DNA from: Halomonas sp. CUBES01
Lineage (GTDB): Bacteria; Pseudomonadota; Gammaproteobacteria; Pseudomonadales; Halomonadaceae
DNA length: 64,000 nt
Direction of reading: 5' to 3'
Assembly: GCF_020991005.1 (NCBI RefSeq)
Contig: NZ_JAJLLW010000003.1
Coordinates: 62,001-126,000, forward strand
A model generated the notes under the pieces. That model did no database searches. It worked only from the letters and a program-made list of their open reading frames with translations, and was not told the DNA's origin. A program made the position numbers and the translations under genes. How positions within the stretch are numbered: position 1 is the first letter of the stretch; each line of letters begins with the position of its first letter. Positions 1 to 8,977 of this stretch are shown here, piece by piece.

Positions 1-1
1 C

Positions 2-745
2 GTGAGCGTCATTCTGGAAGGCCTGTCGAATAACGACCTGGAAATCTACCTGGGGGGTTGGTATCCGGTGCAGACGGATATGGTCGAGCCGCTGGTGGCC
101 GACGGCAAGGTGGAAAAAGTCGTTTCCAATATCCGCGGCGCCAATTCCGGGCTGGTGGTTCCCCAGTATGTTTATGAGGCAGGCATCACCACGGTCGCCG
201 AGCTGGCCGAGCACCACGCGCGCTTTGACGGTGAAATCCAGGGAATCGAAGCCGGTACCGGCATTAACGAAGCGATTCTTAACGCCATTGATAACGATCT
301 GGCGGGCCTGGGTGACTGGCAGCTTCGCGAGAGTTCTACCTCGGCCATGCTGGCGCAGGCCGAGCAAAAAATGGCCGACGAGGAATGGGTCACCTTTGTC
401 GGCTGGGAGCCGCACTGGATGAACGTGAGCTTTGACCTGGCCTACCTGGCCGATAGCGACGATGCTGGCGTGGCCTCCATCGAAAGCACGGTATGGACGA
501 TTACACCGGCCAACCTGGCGGACGAAGCGCCCGAAGTTCACCGCTTCCTGTCGCAGTACGTCATCGATATTGACGATCAGAACGAATGGGTGAACGAGTA
601 CAGCTACGAAGAGCGCCCGGCAGATGACGTCGCCAGCGAATGGATTGGCAATAACCTGGATACCGTTGCCGAGTGGCTGGGCGGTGTTGAAACCCGCGAT
701 GGTAAATCGGCCATCGAGCAGGTGCGGGCCCAGTATGGTTCCTGA
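2..745 (+). CDS. caiX: Substrate-binding protein for carnitine/choline-type quaternary amines, 5' truncated
   Basis: About 247 residues of the C-terminal part of a periplasmic binding protein of the glycine betaine/choline ABC class are present. The first codon in the window is a GTG, but no signal peptide is seen and the frame runs off the edge, so the true start lies upstream. Aromatic-rich segments (GGWYPVQ near residue 18, GWEPHWMN near 133) fit the tryptophan/tyrosine box that holds quaternary ammonium groups in this family. It converges on a four-gene carnitine operon of the order cdhC-cdhA-cdhB-hocS. In Pseudomonas aeruginosa caiX heads that operon on the same strand, so carnitine is the likeliest ligand by context; choline or betaine cannot be excluded. 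A hairpin with a T run follows the stop codon. Confidence 0.75.
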   Translation: MSVILEGLSNNDLEIYLGGWYPVQTDMVEPLVADGKVEKVVSNIRGANSGLVVPQYVYEAGITTVAELAEHHARFDGEIQGIEAGTGINEAILNAIDNDLAGLGDWQLRESSTSAMLAQAEQKMADEEWVTFVGWEPHWMNVSFDLAYLADSDDAGVASIESTVWTITPANLADEAPEVHRFLSQYVIDIDDQNEWVNEYSYEERPADDVASEWIGNNLDTVAEWLGGVETRDGKSAIEQVRAQYGS

Positions 746-800
746 TAGTACAACGCCTGATAGCACGGCGCAGAACGCCTGAGCCGCGATCAACGCCAAG

Positions 801-829
801 CAGCGCCTTACCCGTCAAGGCGCTGTTTT
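801..829 (+). terminator. Rho-independent terminator of the caiX transcript
   Basis: A perfect 9-bp stem (CAGCGCCTT at 801-809 paired with AAGGCGCTG at 817-825) encloses a 7-nt loop and is followed by TTTT on the plus strand. It overlaps the last codons of the convergent hocS gene. The minus strand has no T tract here, so it should stop only plus-strand transcription. Confidence 0.75.
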
Positions 830-1629
830 AGCGTTTGGCAAAAGCCCTGCCAGGCAACGCCCATCGCGGGTAGCTGCGCCTGGGCGTGAAGGGCGGCGTG
901 CACCATGTGCGGAGCGCACCGGTAACCCACCGACACGCCTGCATGGCGCCAGTCGGCGACGGCAGCCTCGATGGGGCGAGTCAACGGATCCCGCGCGACG
1001 GTCAGTATGTCGATCCTGTCGGCAGGTGGGTGCCTGTCACGCTCGTGGGCAATGGTGGCAGGGCACTGCTGGCGAATGCTTAACACATCATCCCGTGACA
1101 GCAGCGGTGCATCGTCGCCCAGGCATTCAGGCGAAAGCCCGCCAACGGCTGGGTAGATCAACCCCAGCTGCGGCGCTTCGTTAAGCGGATGGGCAAGGTC
1201 GATGGTCAGTCGGCCGCCTGCGCTATCACCCACCAGCGCGACCGGCTGAATGGCGTCGAACACCACACGGCAGTCGGCCAGCATGGTGGCGTAATCCACC
1301 TCCGGCGCGAGACGATAGTTCACGCTCACTACCGCATGGCCTGAAATGTCTGCAAGGCTGGCGGCGGCACCATGGTGGCTCTCGACCGAGCCGAGGGTAA
1401 ACCCGCCGCCGTGGATAAACAGCACGTAGCCGGGGAGTGGCGACGCCGGCATAAAGCGGCGTACGCCAACGCCCTCGATGATGCTGTTTGCCACCCGCAT
1501 CCCGGCCGGGTCGGGCGGGGCGAACCCCCGGCAGAGCCTGTCGTAGGCACAGCGGGCCTGGGCCAAGGGCCGGGCTTCCATGGCGGCAAGCCCGGCGTCA
1601 AAGCGTCGAATGAAGTCTTCTACGCGCAT
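808..1629 (-). CDS. hocS: Alpha/beta hydrolase of the hormone-sensitive lipase type, likely short-chain acylcarnitine hydrolase
   Basis: A 273-residue alpha/beta hydrolase. The oxyanion-hole motif HGGG lies at 73-76 and the nucleophile elbow GDSAGG at 134-139 (Ser136). Asp214 (in ARDPLT) and His244 (in HMVHAA) are the probable rest of the triad. This is the hormone-sensitive-lipase (GDxxG) family. It is the last gene of the minus-strand carnitine operon, 14 nt after the thioesterase. From memory, the P. aeruginosa operon caiX-cdhCAB-hocS ends in an O-acylcarnitine hydrolase of this kind, which frees carnitine from short acyl esters. The same position and fold support that role here; the substrate is inferred. 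Other small esters remain possible. Confidence 0.7.
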   Translation of the reverse strand: MRVEDFIRRFDAGLAAMEARPLAQARCAYDRLCRGFAPPDPAGMRVANSIIEGVGVRRFMPASPLPGYVLFIHGGGFTLGSVESHHGAAASLADISGHAVVSVNYRLAPEVDYATMLADCRVVFDAIQPVALVGDSAGGRLTIDLAHPLNEAPQLGLIYPAVGGLSPECLGDDAPLLSRDDVLSIRQQCPATIAHERDRHPPADRIDILTVARDPLTRPIEAAVADWRHAGVSVGYRCAPHMVHAALHAQAQLPAMGVAWQGFCQTLKQRLDG

Positions 1630-1643
1630 GGTGTGGGCAGCGC

Positions 1644-2099
1644 TCAGCGGCGGATGCCGATGGTGCGGCCCGCAAGCTCTGGCCAGGCGTCTTTATCCGC
1701 CTGGGGAAGAGTGGCAACCCGATGGGCCACCGGGGAAGGCAGCGGGCTTGGCCGGCCGGTGGTTGGCTGCATGCCCATCAGCATTTGTTCGCTGGTGGCC
1801 AGCAGGTTGCCCTCGGCATCGCGCATGGCGAAAAACACGTGCAGGCGCTTGGCATCGCTATCCAGTAGCGTCAGGTCGACGCTAAGCGACTGGCCCTGGT
1901 GTGCTTCCCGGCGATAGCAGAGATGGGTTTCCAGCGTATAGAGGGTGTAGCCGAAGTGCTCGCGGCCTGCTTCATCCAGCCCGATGTGGTTGATCAGCGC
2001 CTCACAGGCCAGGGAGAAGACGCGGGCATACGCCGCGTCGTTCATGTGACCGTTATAGTCGACCCACTCAGCGGCTACCTGCGTCGCATAGATGTTCAT
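1644..2099 (-). CDS. cdhB: Betainyl-CoA thioesterase (hot-dog fold)
   Basis: A 151-residue 4-hydroxybenzoyl-CoA-thioesterase-like hot-dog protein. The segment VDYNGHMNDAAYARVF near residues 13-28 is the characteristic substrate/catalytic loop (N-G-H-M-N-D). The start chosen is the ATG at 2099, which overlaps the preceding stop as TAATG; an in-frame codon 36 nt further upstream lies inside cdhA and is less likely. In carnitine catabolism this enzyme hydrolyses betainyl-CoA to glycine betaine and CoA (known in Pseudomonas and Sinorhizobium; in some species it is fused to the dehydrogenase). The order dehydrogenase-thioesterase is retained here as two overlapping genes, which strongly supports the assignment. 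Confidence 0.82.
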   Translation of the reverse strand: MNIYATQVAAEWVDYNGHMNDAAYARVFSLACEALINHIGLDEAGREHFGYTLYTLETHLCYRREAHQGQSLSVDLTLLDSDAKRLHVFFAMRDAEGNLLATSEQMLMGMQPTTGRPSPLPSPVAHRVATLPQADKDAWPELAGRTIGIRR

Positions 2100-3052
2100 T
2101 AGATGCGTCCTTTTAGGCCTTCGGCTTCCGGCCAATATTTATGCACGACGTCGAGCAGTTCAACCAGGAAGTCGTCCCGTCGCCGGTCCAGCGCCGCGAC
2201 GGAACGTCCCGCCGCCTGATGCTCACAGCCTTCGACGACCTTGTCGATCAGTTCGTCGGTGAGTTCGGGCGCCTCCAGCTTGGTCCAGGGCAGTTTCAGC
2301 GCGGGGCCGAACTGCTCCAGCATATGGCGCATGCCTTGATCGCCACCGGCCAGGTGAAAGGTCAGGAAGGTACCCATCAATGACCAGCGCAGCCCGCAGC
2401 CGTAAACCACCGCCGCGTCGATCTCTTCGGTGGTTGCCACGCCATCGTTGACCAGGTGCAGGGCTTCCCGCCATAGCGCTTCCATCAGGCGGTCGGCGAT
2501 GTGGCCCTCGATTTCGCGGCGCACCAGCAGCGGGCGCATGGCGAGCGCCTGATACAGCGCCTGCGCGCTGGCAAGCTGCTCGGGCTGGGTGACGTCACCG
2601 CCGACAAGCTCCACCAGCGGCAGCAAGTAGACCGGGTTAAAGGGATGCGCGACGATCACGCGCCCGGGCGCCTGCTGGCAGTGCTTTTGCAGGTCGGTGG
2701 GTTTGAAGCCTGAGGTAGACGAGCCAATGATGACGCCGGGTGCGACAGCAGCGTCAATGGCCGCCAGAATATCCTGCTTGAGGGCCAGGCGCTCGGGAAC
2801 GTTTTCTTGAATCAGGTCAGCGTCGTTCACCGCCTCTTCCAGCGTATTCGCAAAGGTTAATCGCTCAGGGCTGGCACCGGTGGCTAGCCCCAGCTGGGTC
2901 AGCGATGGCCAGGCGTTGTCGACAAACGCGCGTGTGCGGGCAGGGGCGTTGGGGTCTGGGTCGAAGGCAACGACGTGCCAGCCCTGGGCGAGGGCGCGGG
3001 CAATCCAGCCGTTGCCGATTACGCCGGTGCCAATCACGGCCAAGCGGTTCAT
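2099..3052 (-). CDS. cdhA: L-carnitine 3-dehydrogenase
   Basis: A 317-residue NAD-dependent enzyme of the 3-hydroxyacyl-CoA dehydrogenase family. The N-terminal Rossmann motif GTGVIGNGW is at about 8-16. The family signature HPFNPVYLLPLVE is near 136-148 and the C-terminal helical domain follows. It oxidises L-carnitine to 3-dehydrocarnitine. Its start overlaps the end of the cleavage enzyme as ATGA and its stop overlaps the thioesterase start as TAATG, so the three are translationally coupled. 3-Hydroxybutyryl-CoA dehydrogenase is the obvious alternative from sequence alone, but the partners make carnitine dehydrogenase much more likely. Confidence 0.87.
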   Translation of the reverse strand: MNRLAVIGTGVIGNGWIARALAQGWHVVAFDPDPNAPARTRAFVDNAWPSLTQLGLATGASPERLTFANTLEEAVNDADLIQENVPERLALKQDILAAIDAAVAPGVIIGSSTSGFKPTDLQKHCQQAPGRVIVAHPFNPVYLLPLVELVGGDVTQPEQLASAQALYQALAMRPLLVRREIEGHIADRLMEALWREALHLVNDGVATTEEIDAAVVYGCGLRWSLMGTFLTFHLAGGDQGMRHMLEQFGPALKLPWTKLEAPELTDELIDKVVEGCEHQAAGRSVAALDRRRDDFLVELLDVVHKYWPEAEGLKGRI

Positions 3053-3969
3053 TGATCACCTCCTGCGTCGTGACCCATGAGGTTGCCGGACGCCGGGTCG
3101 CGCAGTTTCAGGTGCGCGCGGGTTTCGGCGGGCGTCATCACGCGGGCGCCAAGGTGCTCGATCAGGGTCGAGGCTTTTTCCACCAGCTGGCCGTTGTTGG
3201 CCAACACGCCTTTCTCCAGAAACAGGTTGTCTTCCAGTCCGACCCGGGCGTGCCCGCCGAGCAATACCGCCTGCGCCACCATGGGCATCTGGTGGCGGCC
3301 AATGCCGAAGGCGGCCCAGTTGGCGTTGCTGGGTAATTTGTTGCGCATGGCCAGCATGGTCTCGGTGTCGGCTTCGGCGCCCCAGGGAATGCCCAGGCAG
3401 AGCTGATAGAGCGGGTCGCCGTCGATCAAGCCTTCTTGCTCGAGCTTTCGAGCAAACCAGACGTGGCCCAGGTCAAAGCACTCGAGCTCCGGCTTGACGC
3501 CTGCCGCCTGAACCAGGCGAGCGTGTTCGCGCAGCCAGTCGGCGGGGTTGACGTAGACCATGTCGCCAAAGTTGAGGCTGCCGCAATCCAGTGTGCACAG
3601 CTCGGGGAGCAGCTCACCGACCGGCGCATGGCGCTCGGCCGGCGTTTGAATATCGGTGCCCGGGCCGCCGCGGGTAGGATCGTTTACATCGGGTATCCAG
3701 TCGCCGCCGCCGCCGGCGGTGATGTTCATGACGATATCCACATCCGCCTCGCGAACACGTTCCATCACTTCGCGGAAATGGTCTGCCGAATGGCTGACGC
3801 CGCCGGTTTCCGGGTCGCGCACGTGGATATGCGCGATGCTGGCCCCGGCGCGCGCGGCGTCAATACAGGAGGCCGCGATGGCCTTGGGTGTGACGGGCAC
3901 ATTGGGGTTCTTGGCGGTGGTATCGCCCGCGCCGGTGACGGCACAGGTGAGGATGACAGGGCGGTTCAT
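3049..3969 (-). CDS. cdhC: 3-dehydrocarnitine cleavage enzyme (BKACE family, betainyl-CoA forming)
   Basis: A 306-residue protein of the beta-keto acid cleavage enzyme family (DUF849, TIM barrel with Zn). Visible signatures are the start PVILTCAVTGAGDT, the metal-ligand segment AHIHVRDP near 47-54 and the late TPAETRAHLKL helix. BKACE enzymes condense a beta-keto acid with acetyl-CoA and split it. For 3-dehydrocarnitine this gives betainyl-CoA and acetoacetate. The ATG at 3969 was chosen because GGAGAG stands 8-13 nt upstream; a longer open frame to 4047 lacks a ribosome site. It is the first gene of the minus-strand operon. An adjacent GntR gene is divergent. No CdhR-type AraC regulator lies in the window. 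Confidence 0.85.
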   Translation of the reverse strand: MNRPVILTCAVTGAGDTTAKNPNVPVTPKAIAASCIDAARAGASIAHIHVRDPETGGVSHSADHFREVMERVREADVDIVMNITAGGGGDWIPDVNDPTRGGPGTDIQTPAERHAPVGELLPELCTLDCGSLNFGDMVYVNPADWLREHARLVQAAGVKPELECFDLGHVWFARKLEQEGLIDGDPLYQLCLGIPWGAEADTETMLAMRNKLPSNANWAAFGIGRHQMPMVAQAVLLGGHARVGLEDNLFLEKGVLANNGQLVEKASTLIEHLGARVMTPAETRAHLKLRDPASGNLMGHDAGGDQ

Positions 3970-4260
3970 GGCGTGCTCTCCAGCAAGCAGTTTATTCGCC
4001 GACCAGTGTGTCGTGATGAGTAGACAAAAGTTGTCACAAGGCGTCACTCGCTATACGCAAGATGCTATTGCGCGTGTCTCTACCCCCGACTTCTGTCGGT
4101 GTATCGCCTTTGATGGCCTTTGTGACTGGGTAAAAAGGGTGATTATCAGCGACCAAAGTATAAGCCATCAGGGCTTTCCCCTTTCTGAACTAACTACCAT
4201 ACTAGTCTTGTCAGAGGCGGTTGCGACCTGCCTCATCGATTTGGATCGGGACTCGTTGCT
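3970..4260. promoter_or_regulatory. Divergent control region between the carnitine operon and the GntR/uronate operon
   Basis: About 290 bp with no gene. Promoters for both directions must lie here, but I cannot place -10/-35 pairs with confidence. An imperfect palindrome centred on ACTAGT at 4201-4206 (C.A.ACTAGT.T.G symmetry) is 55 bp upstream of the GntR start and is a possible operator. A small hairpin CCGAC-TTCT-GTCGG is at about 4086-4099. No strong ribosome site precedes the GntR ATG. Confidence 0.4.
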
Positions 4261-4998
4261 ATGCACACCACATTACAGACGCTATGGCAGGAAACGCGTG
4301 AAACGGAGGCTGTCCGCCAGCGGCTATTCCAGGTGCTGAGGCAGTCGATCATCCAGATGGTGCTGGCCCCGGGGCAGGCGCTATCGGAAAAGGAGATCGC
4401 GGAGACGTTCATGGTCAGCCGCCAGCCGGTAAGGGAAGCCTTCATCCGGTTGTCAGAAGCCGGGCTGGTGGAGGTAAGGCCGCAGCGTGGCACCTATGTC
4501 GTCAAGATATCCCAGCAGGCGGTGCTCGAAGCGCGCTTTGTCCGTGAGGCAGTGGAAGTGGCGATCGTCAAGCAGGCCGCTGAGCAGGGACTCGCCCCGG
4601 GCATCCTGACGGATCTGCATGATTTATTGGCGCGGCAGCGCCGCTGTGTCGAGCCAAATGATTACGACCGGTTCTACCGCCTCGATGAAGCATTCCATCG
4701 GACCCTGTCGCTTGGCGTCAAGCAGCAGGTCGCCTGGAAAGTGATTGAAGAAGTCAGGGCGCAGCTTGATCGCGTCCGCTATCTCAGCGTGCCGGACAGC
4801 ACGCCGTTATCCCGGCTGGTCGATCAGCATACCCGCATCGTGGCGGCCATTGAGGCGCGCGATGCCGCCCAGGCCGAGCAGGCGATGTCGGTGCATTTGC
4901 GCGAGATTCTGGTCTCGATGCCGGATCTGATGCGTCGCTTCCCCGACCTGTTCGACGTACAAGACAAACAACCCATGATGCAGGAGGCGATGCCATGA
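4261..4998 (+). CDS. GntR-family regulator with FCD ligand domain, likely of uronate/gulonate genes
   Basis: A 245-residue FadR-subfamily GntR regulator. The winged helix-turn-helix ([24 protein letters not shown]) spans roughly residues 41-64. An all-helical FCD domain follows, with the usual acidic/histidine metal site (DEAFHRTL near 142-149 and later histidines in HTRI and HLRE). The gene ends inside the start of manD with an ATGA overlap, so it is the first gene of the hexuronate operon and probably its local repressor, relieved by a sugar acid (UxuR/RspR-like role). That role is inferred from position. It also sits divergent to the carnitine operon, so cross-control cannot be ruled out. 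Confidence 0.8.
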   Translation: MHTTLQTLWQETRETEAVRQRLFQVLRQSIIQMVLAPGQALSEKEIAETFMVSRQPVREAFIRLSEAGLVEVRPQRGTYVVKISQQAVLEARFVREAVEVAIVKQAAEQGLAPGILTDLHDLLARQRRCVEPNDYDRFYRLDEAFHRTLSLGVKQQVAWKVIEEVRAQLDRVRYLSVPDSTPLSRLVDQHTRIVAAIEARDAAQAEQAMSVHLREILVSMPDLMRRFPDLFDVQDKQPMMQEAMP

Positions 4999-6206
4999 AG
5001 ATTGAGCGTGCGTACACCATCGTGACCTCGCCGGGGCGCAACTTTGTGACGCTTAAAATCGTGACCGATCAGGGCGAGTACGGCATTGGTGATGCGACGC
5101 TCAATGGTCGTGAAATGGCCGTTGTCGCTTATCTCGAAGAGCACGTGATTCCCGCGTTGATCGGCCGCGACCCTCAACGTATTGAAGATATCTGGCACTT
5201 CCTCTATCGCGGCGCTTACTGGCGGCGTGGGCCCGTCACCATGACGGCCATTGCCGCCGTCGACATGGCACTGTGGGATATCAAGGCCAAGCTGGCGGGC
5301 ATGCCGCTTTACCAGCTGTTGGGCGGTAAGAGTCGCGACCGGGTGATGGTCTACGGGCATGCCACCGGCCGCGATATCGATGCCTGCCTGGAAGAGGTCG
5401 CCCGTCATGTGGACGAGGGCTACAAAGCCGTTCGCGTTCAGGCGGGGGTGCCGGGCATTGCCAGCATCTACGGCGTCGCCAAGAAGGACGGTGAGCCCTA
5501 CGAGCCCGCCGATGCCGACCTGCCCGCCGAACACGTCTGGAGCACCAGCAAATACCTCAACCATGTGCCCAAGCTGTTCGCCGCCGTGCGGGAGCGCTTC
5601 GGCGATGACCTGCACGTGCTGCACGATGTGCACCATCGACTGACACCCATCGAGGCGGCCCGGCTAGGCAAGGACGTCGAGCCCTACCGCCTCTTCTGGC
5701 TCGAGGACTGCGTGCCGGCTGAAAACCAGGAGGCGTTTGGCCTTATCCGCCAGCACACCACCACACCGCTGGCGGTGGGCGAGGTGTTCAACAGCCTGTT
5801 TGACGCCAAGGCGCTGATCGAAAATCAATGGATCGACTATATCCGCGCCACCCTGACCCACGCCGGGGGCATTACCCATGTGCGCCGGATCGCCGATCTG
5901 GCCGGGCTTTATCACGTGCGTACCGGCTTTCACGGGCCGACGGATCTTTCCCCGGTCTGCCTGGGCGCCGCGATTCATTTTGACACCTGGGTGCCCAACT
6001 TCGGCATTCAGGAATACATGCCGCATACCCAGGCGACGGATGAGGTCTTCCCCCACGATTATCGCTTTGAGGATGGCCATTTCATCGTCGGCGAAACGCC
6101 GGGGCACGGTGTCGATATCGACGAACAGCTCGCCAAGCAATATCCCTACAAGCGCGCCAGCCTGCCGGTTAACCGGCTGGAAGACGGCACGCTATGGCAT
6201 TGGTGA
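4995..6206 (+). CDS. manD: D-mannonate dehydratase of the enolase superfamily (ManD/RspA)
   Basis: A 403-residue mandelate-racemase-subgroup enzyme that dehydrates D-mannonate (or slowly D-gluconate) to 2-keto-3-deoxygluconate. The ManD catalytic set is intact: Arg147 and Tyr159, His213, metal ligands Asp211, Glu237 and Glu263, plus His313 and Glu340. The numbering is within one residue of the characterised Novosphingobium enzyme. The C-terminus ends in the conserved LEDGTLWHW. It overlaps the regulator upstream by ATGA and precedes a zinc dehydrogenase. A second, unrelated mannonate dehydratase (uxuA) lies at the end of the same operon. From memory, in Chromohalobacter UxuA rather than ManD carried most in vivo flux, so ManD here may be auxiliary. 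Confidence 0.9.
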   Translation: MKIERAYTIVTSPGRNFVTLKIVTDQGEYGIGDATLNGREMAVVAYLEEHVIPALIGRDPQRIEDIWHFLYRGAYWRRGPVTMTAIAAVDMALWDIKAKLAGMPLYQLLGGKSRDRVMVYGHATGRDIDACLEEVARHVDEGYKAVRVQAGVPGIASIYGVAKKDGEPYEPADADLPAEHVWSTSKYLNHVPKLFAAVRERFGDDLHVLHDVHHRLTPIEAARLGKDVEPYRLFWLEDCVPAENQEAFGLIRQHTTTPLAVGEVFNSLFDAKALIENQWIDYIRATLTHAGGITHVRRIADLAGLYHVRTGFHGPTDLSPVCLGAAIHFDTWVPNFGIQEYMPHTQATDEVFPHDYRFEDGHFIVGETPGHGVDIDEQLAKQYPYKRASLPVNRLEDGTLWHW

Positions 6207-6237
6207 ATTCCTGGTACAGGTGAGGAGATTGAAGTCC

Positions 6238-7266
6238 ATGAAGGCATTTCAGGTAAAGGCGCCGCACGACTACCAGGTGGCGGATGTTGAACCGCCCAGG
6301 GCGGCTCCCGGTGAAGCGCTTGTCAGGGTGGCCTTTGCCGGCATCTGCGGCTCGGATATGCACATTATCCATGGTGATAACGCCTTCGTGCGCTTTCCAC
6401 GCGTCACCGGCCACGAGTTTGCCGGTGTCGTGGAGTCGGTGGGGGAAGGCGCGCTCGGCGTCGCCGTTGGCGACCGCGTCTGCATCGATCCGGTCATCAG
6501 CTGCGGTCAGTGCTATCCCTGCCGTATTGGTCGCCCCAATGTGTGCAGCTCGCTTGAGGTCATCGGCGTGCACCGTAACGGCGGCTTTGAAGAATTCGTC
6601 ACCGTTCCCGTGGAGAACCTGCACCACCTGCCCGAGCACATAGGGCTGGATGCGGCGGCGCTTGTCGAGCCCTACACCATCGCCGCCAACGTGCTCGATC
6701 GCATGCAGCCCCACCCGGGTGACCGCTTGTTGATACTGGGGGCCGGTGTGATTGGCCTGACGATCCTGCAGATGGCGCTGGCCAAGGGGATCAAGGACGT
6801 CATCGTCACCGACGTCATTGACGAGCGCCTGGCGGCGGCAAGGCAGCTCGGGGCGACGCAGGTCTTCAACAGTCGCGAGCAGGAGGTGGAAACAGCGCTG
6901 CTTGACTTGACCGGAGGCGAGGGCGTGCCGCTGATTGCCGACGCGGCCTGCGTGCCGGCGCTGCTGCCGCAAATGCTGCGGCTGGCGTCGCCGGCAGGGC
7001 GCATTGGGCTGCTGGGCTTCAGCGTGCAGCCCAGCGAGCTCGTGCAGCTGGAGGTGATCAAGAAAGAGCTGACCCTGGTCGGGTCACGACTCAACAACCG
7101 CAAGTTTCCGGAGGTGCTCGAGCTCATGGCAAGCGGGCAGCTGGATCCGTTGGCGCTGGTCAGCCATCGGTTGCCGTTAAGTGACATGCCCAGTGCTATC
7201 GACATGCTTGATCACCGACCAGAAGAGGCCCGCAAGGTACTGATTCAGATCGGTACTCGAGGGTAA
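6238..7266 (+). CDS. Zinc-dependent sugar-acid dehydrogenase, likely L-gulonate 5-dehydrogenase (RspB-like)
   Basis: A 342-residue medium-chain dehydrogenase. Catalytic-zinc ligands are Cys38 (AGICGSDMH), His and Glu of GHEF near 60-63, and the structural-zinc cysteines cluster in CGQCYPCRIGRPNVC. The NAD-binding motif ILGAGVIGL is near 166-174. The ATG at 6238 is preceded by GAGGAG with correct spacing; the open frame extends 120 codons upstream through manD without a ribosome site. RspB-type enzymes next to ManD have been shown to oxidise L-gulonate to D-fructuronate, which UxuB and UxuA then use. Substrate assignment is by context; L-idonate or a related aldonate is possible. Confidence 0.75.
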   Translation: MKAFQVKAPHDYQVADVEPPRAAPGEALVRVAFAGICGSDMHIIHGDNAFVRFPRVTGHEFAGVVESVGEGALGVAVGDRVCIDPVISCGQCYPCRIGRPNVCSSLEVIGVHRNGGFEEFVTVPVENLHHLPEHIGLDAAALVEPYTIAANVLDRMQPHPGDRLLILGAGVIGLTILQMALAKGIKDVIVTDVIDERLAAARQLGATQVFNSREQEVETALLDLTGGEGVPLIADAACVPALLPQMLRLASPAGRIGLLGFSVQPSELVQLEVIKKELTLVGSRLNNRKFPEVLELMASGQLDPLALVSHRLPLSDMPSAIDMLDHRPEEARKVLIQIGTRG

Positions 7267-7321
7267 CCACGCCAACCCACGCGCGTTAACAATCAACAAT
7301 ACGAAGTGCAGGAGAAAGACA

Positions 7322-8290
7322 ATGATCAAACAGCTTATCACCAGCGCCGTACTGGGCGCCGCCCTCGTCGGCAGCCATTCGGTCATGGCGGCCGACATCA
7401 CCCTGAAGTTTGGCCATCTGGCGAACGAGGAGAACATCTGGCACCAGGCCGCCGAGAAGTTCAAGGAAGAGGTCGAAGCGAACTCCGACGGGCAGATCGA
7501 GGTGCGCCTTTACCCGAGTGAGCAGCTCGGCAACGAAATGGACGTGATCAACAGCATCCAGTTGGGCACTGCGGACATGACAATCACCGGGGAAAGCCTG
7601 CAGAACTGGGCACCCAAGGCGGCCATGATGGCGGTGCCCTATGCGTTCAGGGATTCCGAGCATCTGCATGCCGCCGTTAATGGGGAGGTAGGCGCCGAGA
7701 TCGAGGCGCAGATCACCGAGCGAACCAATCTGGTGCCGCTGGCCTGGTTCGAACGCGGGCCGCGCGAGCTGACATCCAATCGACCCATCCGCACGCCCGA
7801 TGATCTGGATGGTCTGCGCTTGCGCGTGCCTAACGTGCCGCTGTTCGTCGATACCTGGGAAGCGCTGGGCGCCCGTCCTACCCCGATGGCGTTCAGCGAA
7901 GTGTTCACTGCCCTTCAGCAAAACACGCTGGAAGGCCAGGAAAACCCGCTGAGCCTGATTGAAAGCGCCAGCTTCAATGAGGTGCAGGACTACGTGAACA
8001 TGACCGGGCACGTGCGTAGCTGGATCTATGTGGTGATTGGCCGTAATCAGCTGGAGAGCATGCCCGAAGCGCTTCAGCAGGTCGTGCTCGATGCGGCGCA
8101 AACCATGCAAACCTACCAGGCCGAGCTGTTCGAAGATGACCAGGCGCGCCTCGAAGATTCGTTGCGGGAGCGCGGCATGGAATTCGTTGACGTCGATGTC
8201 GATGCCTTTGCCGAGAAGGCGCGTCCTGCGGTGCTCGAAGCACTTACCGACGAGCAGCGTGAACTCTTCGACGCCATCCAGGACTTGTAA
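7322..8290 (+). CDS. TRAP transporter solute-binding protein (DctP family), sugar-acid type
   Basis: A 322-residue periplasmic DctP-family protein. A signal peptide is visible (positively charged MIKQ, hydrophobic core, cleavage after VMA at about residue 23). Family hallmarks are KFGHLANEENIWH, the conserved arginine segment RLRVPNVPLF near 154-163, and MAFSEVFTALQQNTLEGQENP. GCAGGAGAAA precedes the ATG. It delivers ligand to the DctQ/DctM membrane pair downstream. Given the flanking mannonate, gulonate and fructuronate enzymes, the ligand is probably a hexuronate or aldonate; this is inference. Confidence 0.85.
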   Translation: MIKQLITSAVLGAALVGSHSVMAADITLKFGHLANEENIWHQAAEKFKEEVEANSDGQIEVRLYPSEQLGNEMDVINSIQLGTADMTITGESLQNWAPKAAMMAVPYAFRDSEHLHAAVNGEVGAEIEAQITERTNLVPLAWFERGPRELTSNRPIRTPDDLDGLRLRVPNVPLFVDTWEALGARPTPMAFSEVFTALQQNTLEGQENPLSLIESASFNEVQDYVNMTGHVRSWIYVVIGRNQLESMPEALQQVVLDAAQTMQTYQAELFEDDQARLEDSLRERGMEFVDVDVDAFAEKARPAVLEALTDEQRELFDAIQDL

Positions 8291-8327
8291 GTTCGTGGAT
8301 AAGGCGTTTGACGTGCATGGCTGATGA

Positions 8328-8354
8328 GGTGGGCCGGCCGGGTGTCGGCCCATC
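8328..8354 (+). other. Intercistronic stem-loop between the binding-protein and membrane-subunit genes
   Basis: TGGGCCG (8330-8336) pairs perfectly with CGGCCCA (8346-8352). A G.T and a G-C pair extend the stem on the outside; the loop is 9 nt. There is no T tract, so it is more likely an RNA-stabilising or partial-attenuating hairpin than a terminator. Such a structure after the binding-protein gene would allow it to be expressed above the membrane subunits. Confidence 0.5.
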
Positions 8355-8393
8355 GTCTGAAGGCACAGGCAGTTTGCCGATGAGGATACGGTT

Positions 8394-8975
8394 ATGAACG
8401 CGGATCACAAAGCGTTGGAACAGCAGGCGCTGGAAAGTCTGGATTCAATGTCGGCGGTGCCCAAGCTGCGGGGTGTCATCGGGCGCCTGATCGGCTGGGT
8501 GGATACCTGCTTTCTGAGCCTGGCCGTCGTGGCGCTTGTGGCGATTGCCGGTACGGTGCTGCTGCAAATTTGTTCGCGGCTTTTTTTACCGTTCTCCATT
8601 GCCTGGACGGAAGAGCTATCCCGCTACCTGTTCATTTACATGGTGGCGCTGTCGGTCGGCGTGGTGTTGCGCCAGCACCGCAACATCAGCGTCGAGCTTT
8701 TTCATCACCTGCTGGGGTTACGCATGAAAGCAGTAATTCACGTCGTGATCTGCTTTTTGATTGGCCTGTTTGCGTTGCTGGTGCTGCCCTACGCCTGGCA
8801 ATACGCTCAAAATGGCACCTGGCAGACGTCGCCCACGCTGCATATTCCCATGCTGTATATCTTCTTTTCGACGGTCGTCACCTTTGCGCTACTCCTGATT
8901 TACAGCGTGCTCGGGTGTCTTGAAGGACTTCTCGCGCTCTGTCGCCCCTCAGCCGCCCGTGAGCAGGAGTCGTAA
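8394..8975 (+). CDS. TRAP transporter small permease (DctQ family)
   Basis: A 193-residue integral membrane protein with four predicted helices (about 40-65, 80-100, 115-140 and 155-180). The conserved loop WTEELSRYLFIYMVALSVG follows the first helix, as is typical of DctQ subunits. It couples the binding protein to the large permease, whose start lies 2 nt beyond its stop. An N-terminal cytoplasmic extension of about 35 residues is slightly long for the family. Confidence 0.87.
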   Translation: MNADHKALEQQALESLDSMSAVPKLRGVIGRLIGWVDTCFLSLAVVALVAIAGTVLLQICSRLFLPFSIAWTEELSRYLFIYMVALSVGVVLRQHRNISVELFHHLLGLRMKAVIHVVICFLIGLFALLVLPYAWQYAQNGTWQTSPTLHIPMLYIFFSTVVTFALLLIYSVLGCLEGLLALCRPSAAREQES

Positions 8976-8977
8976 GC

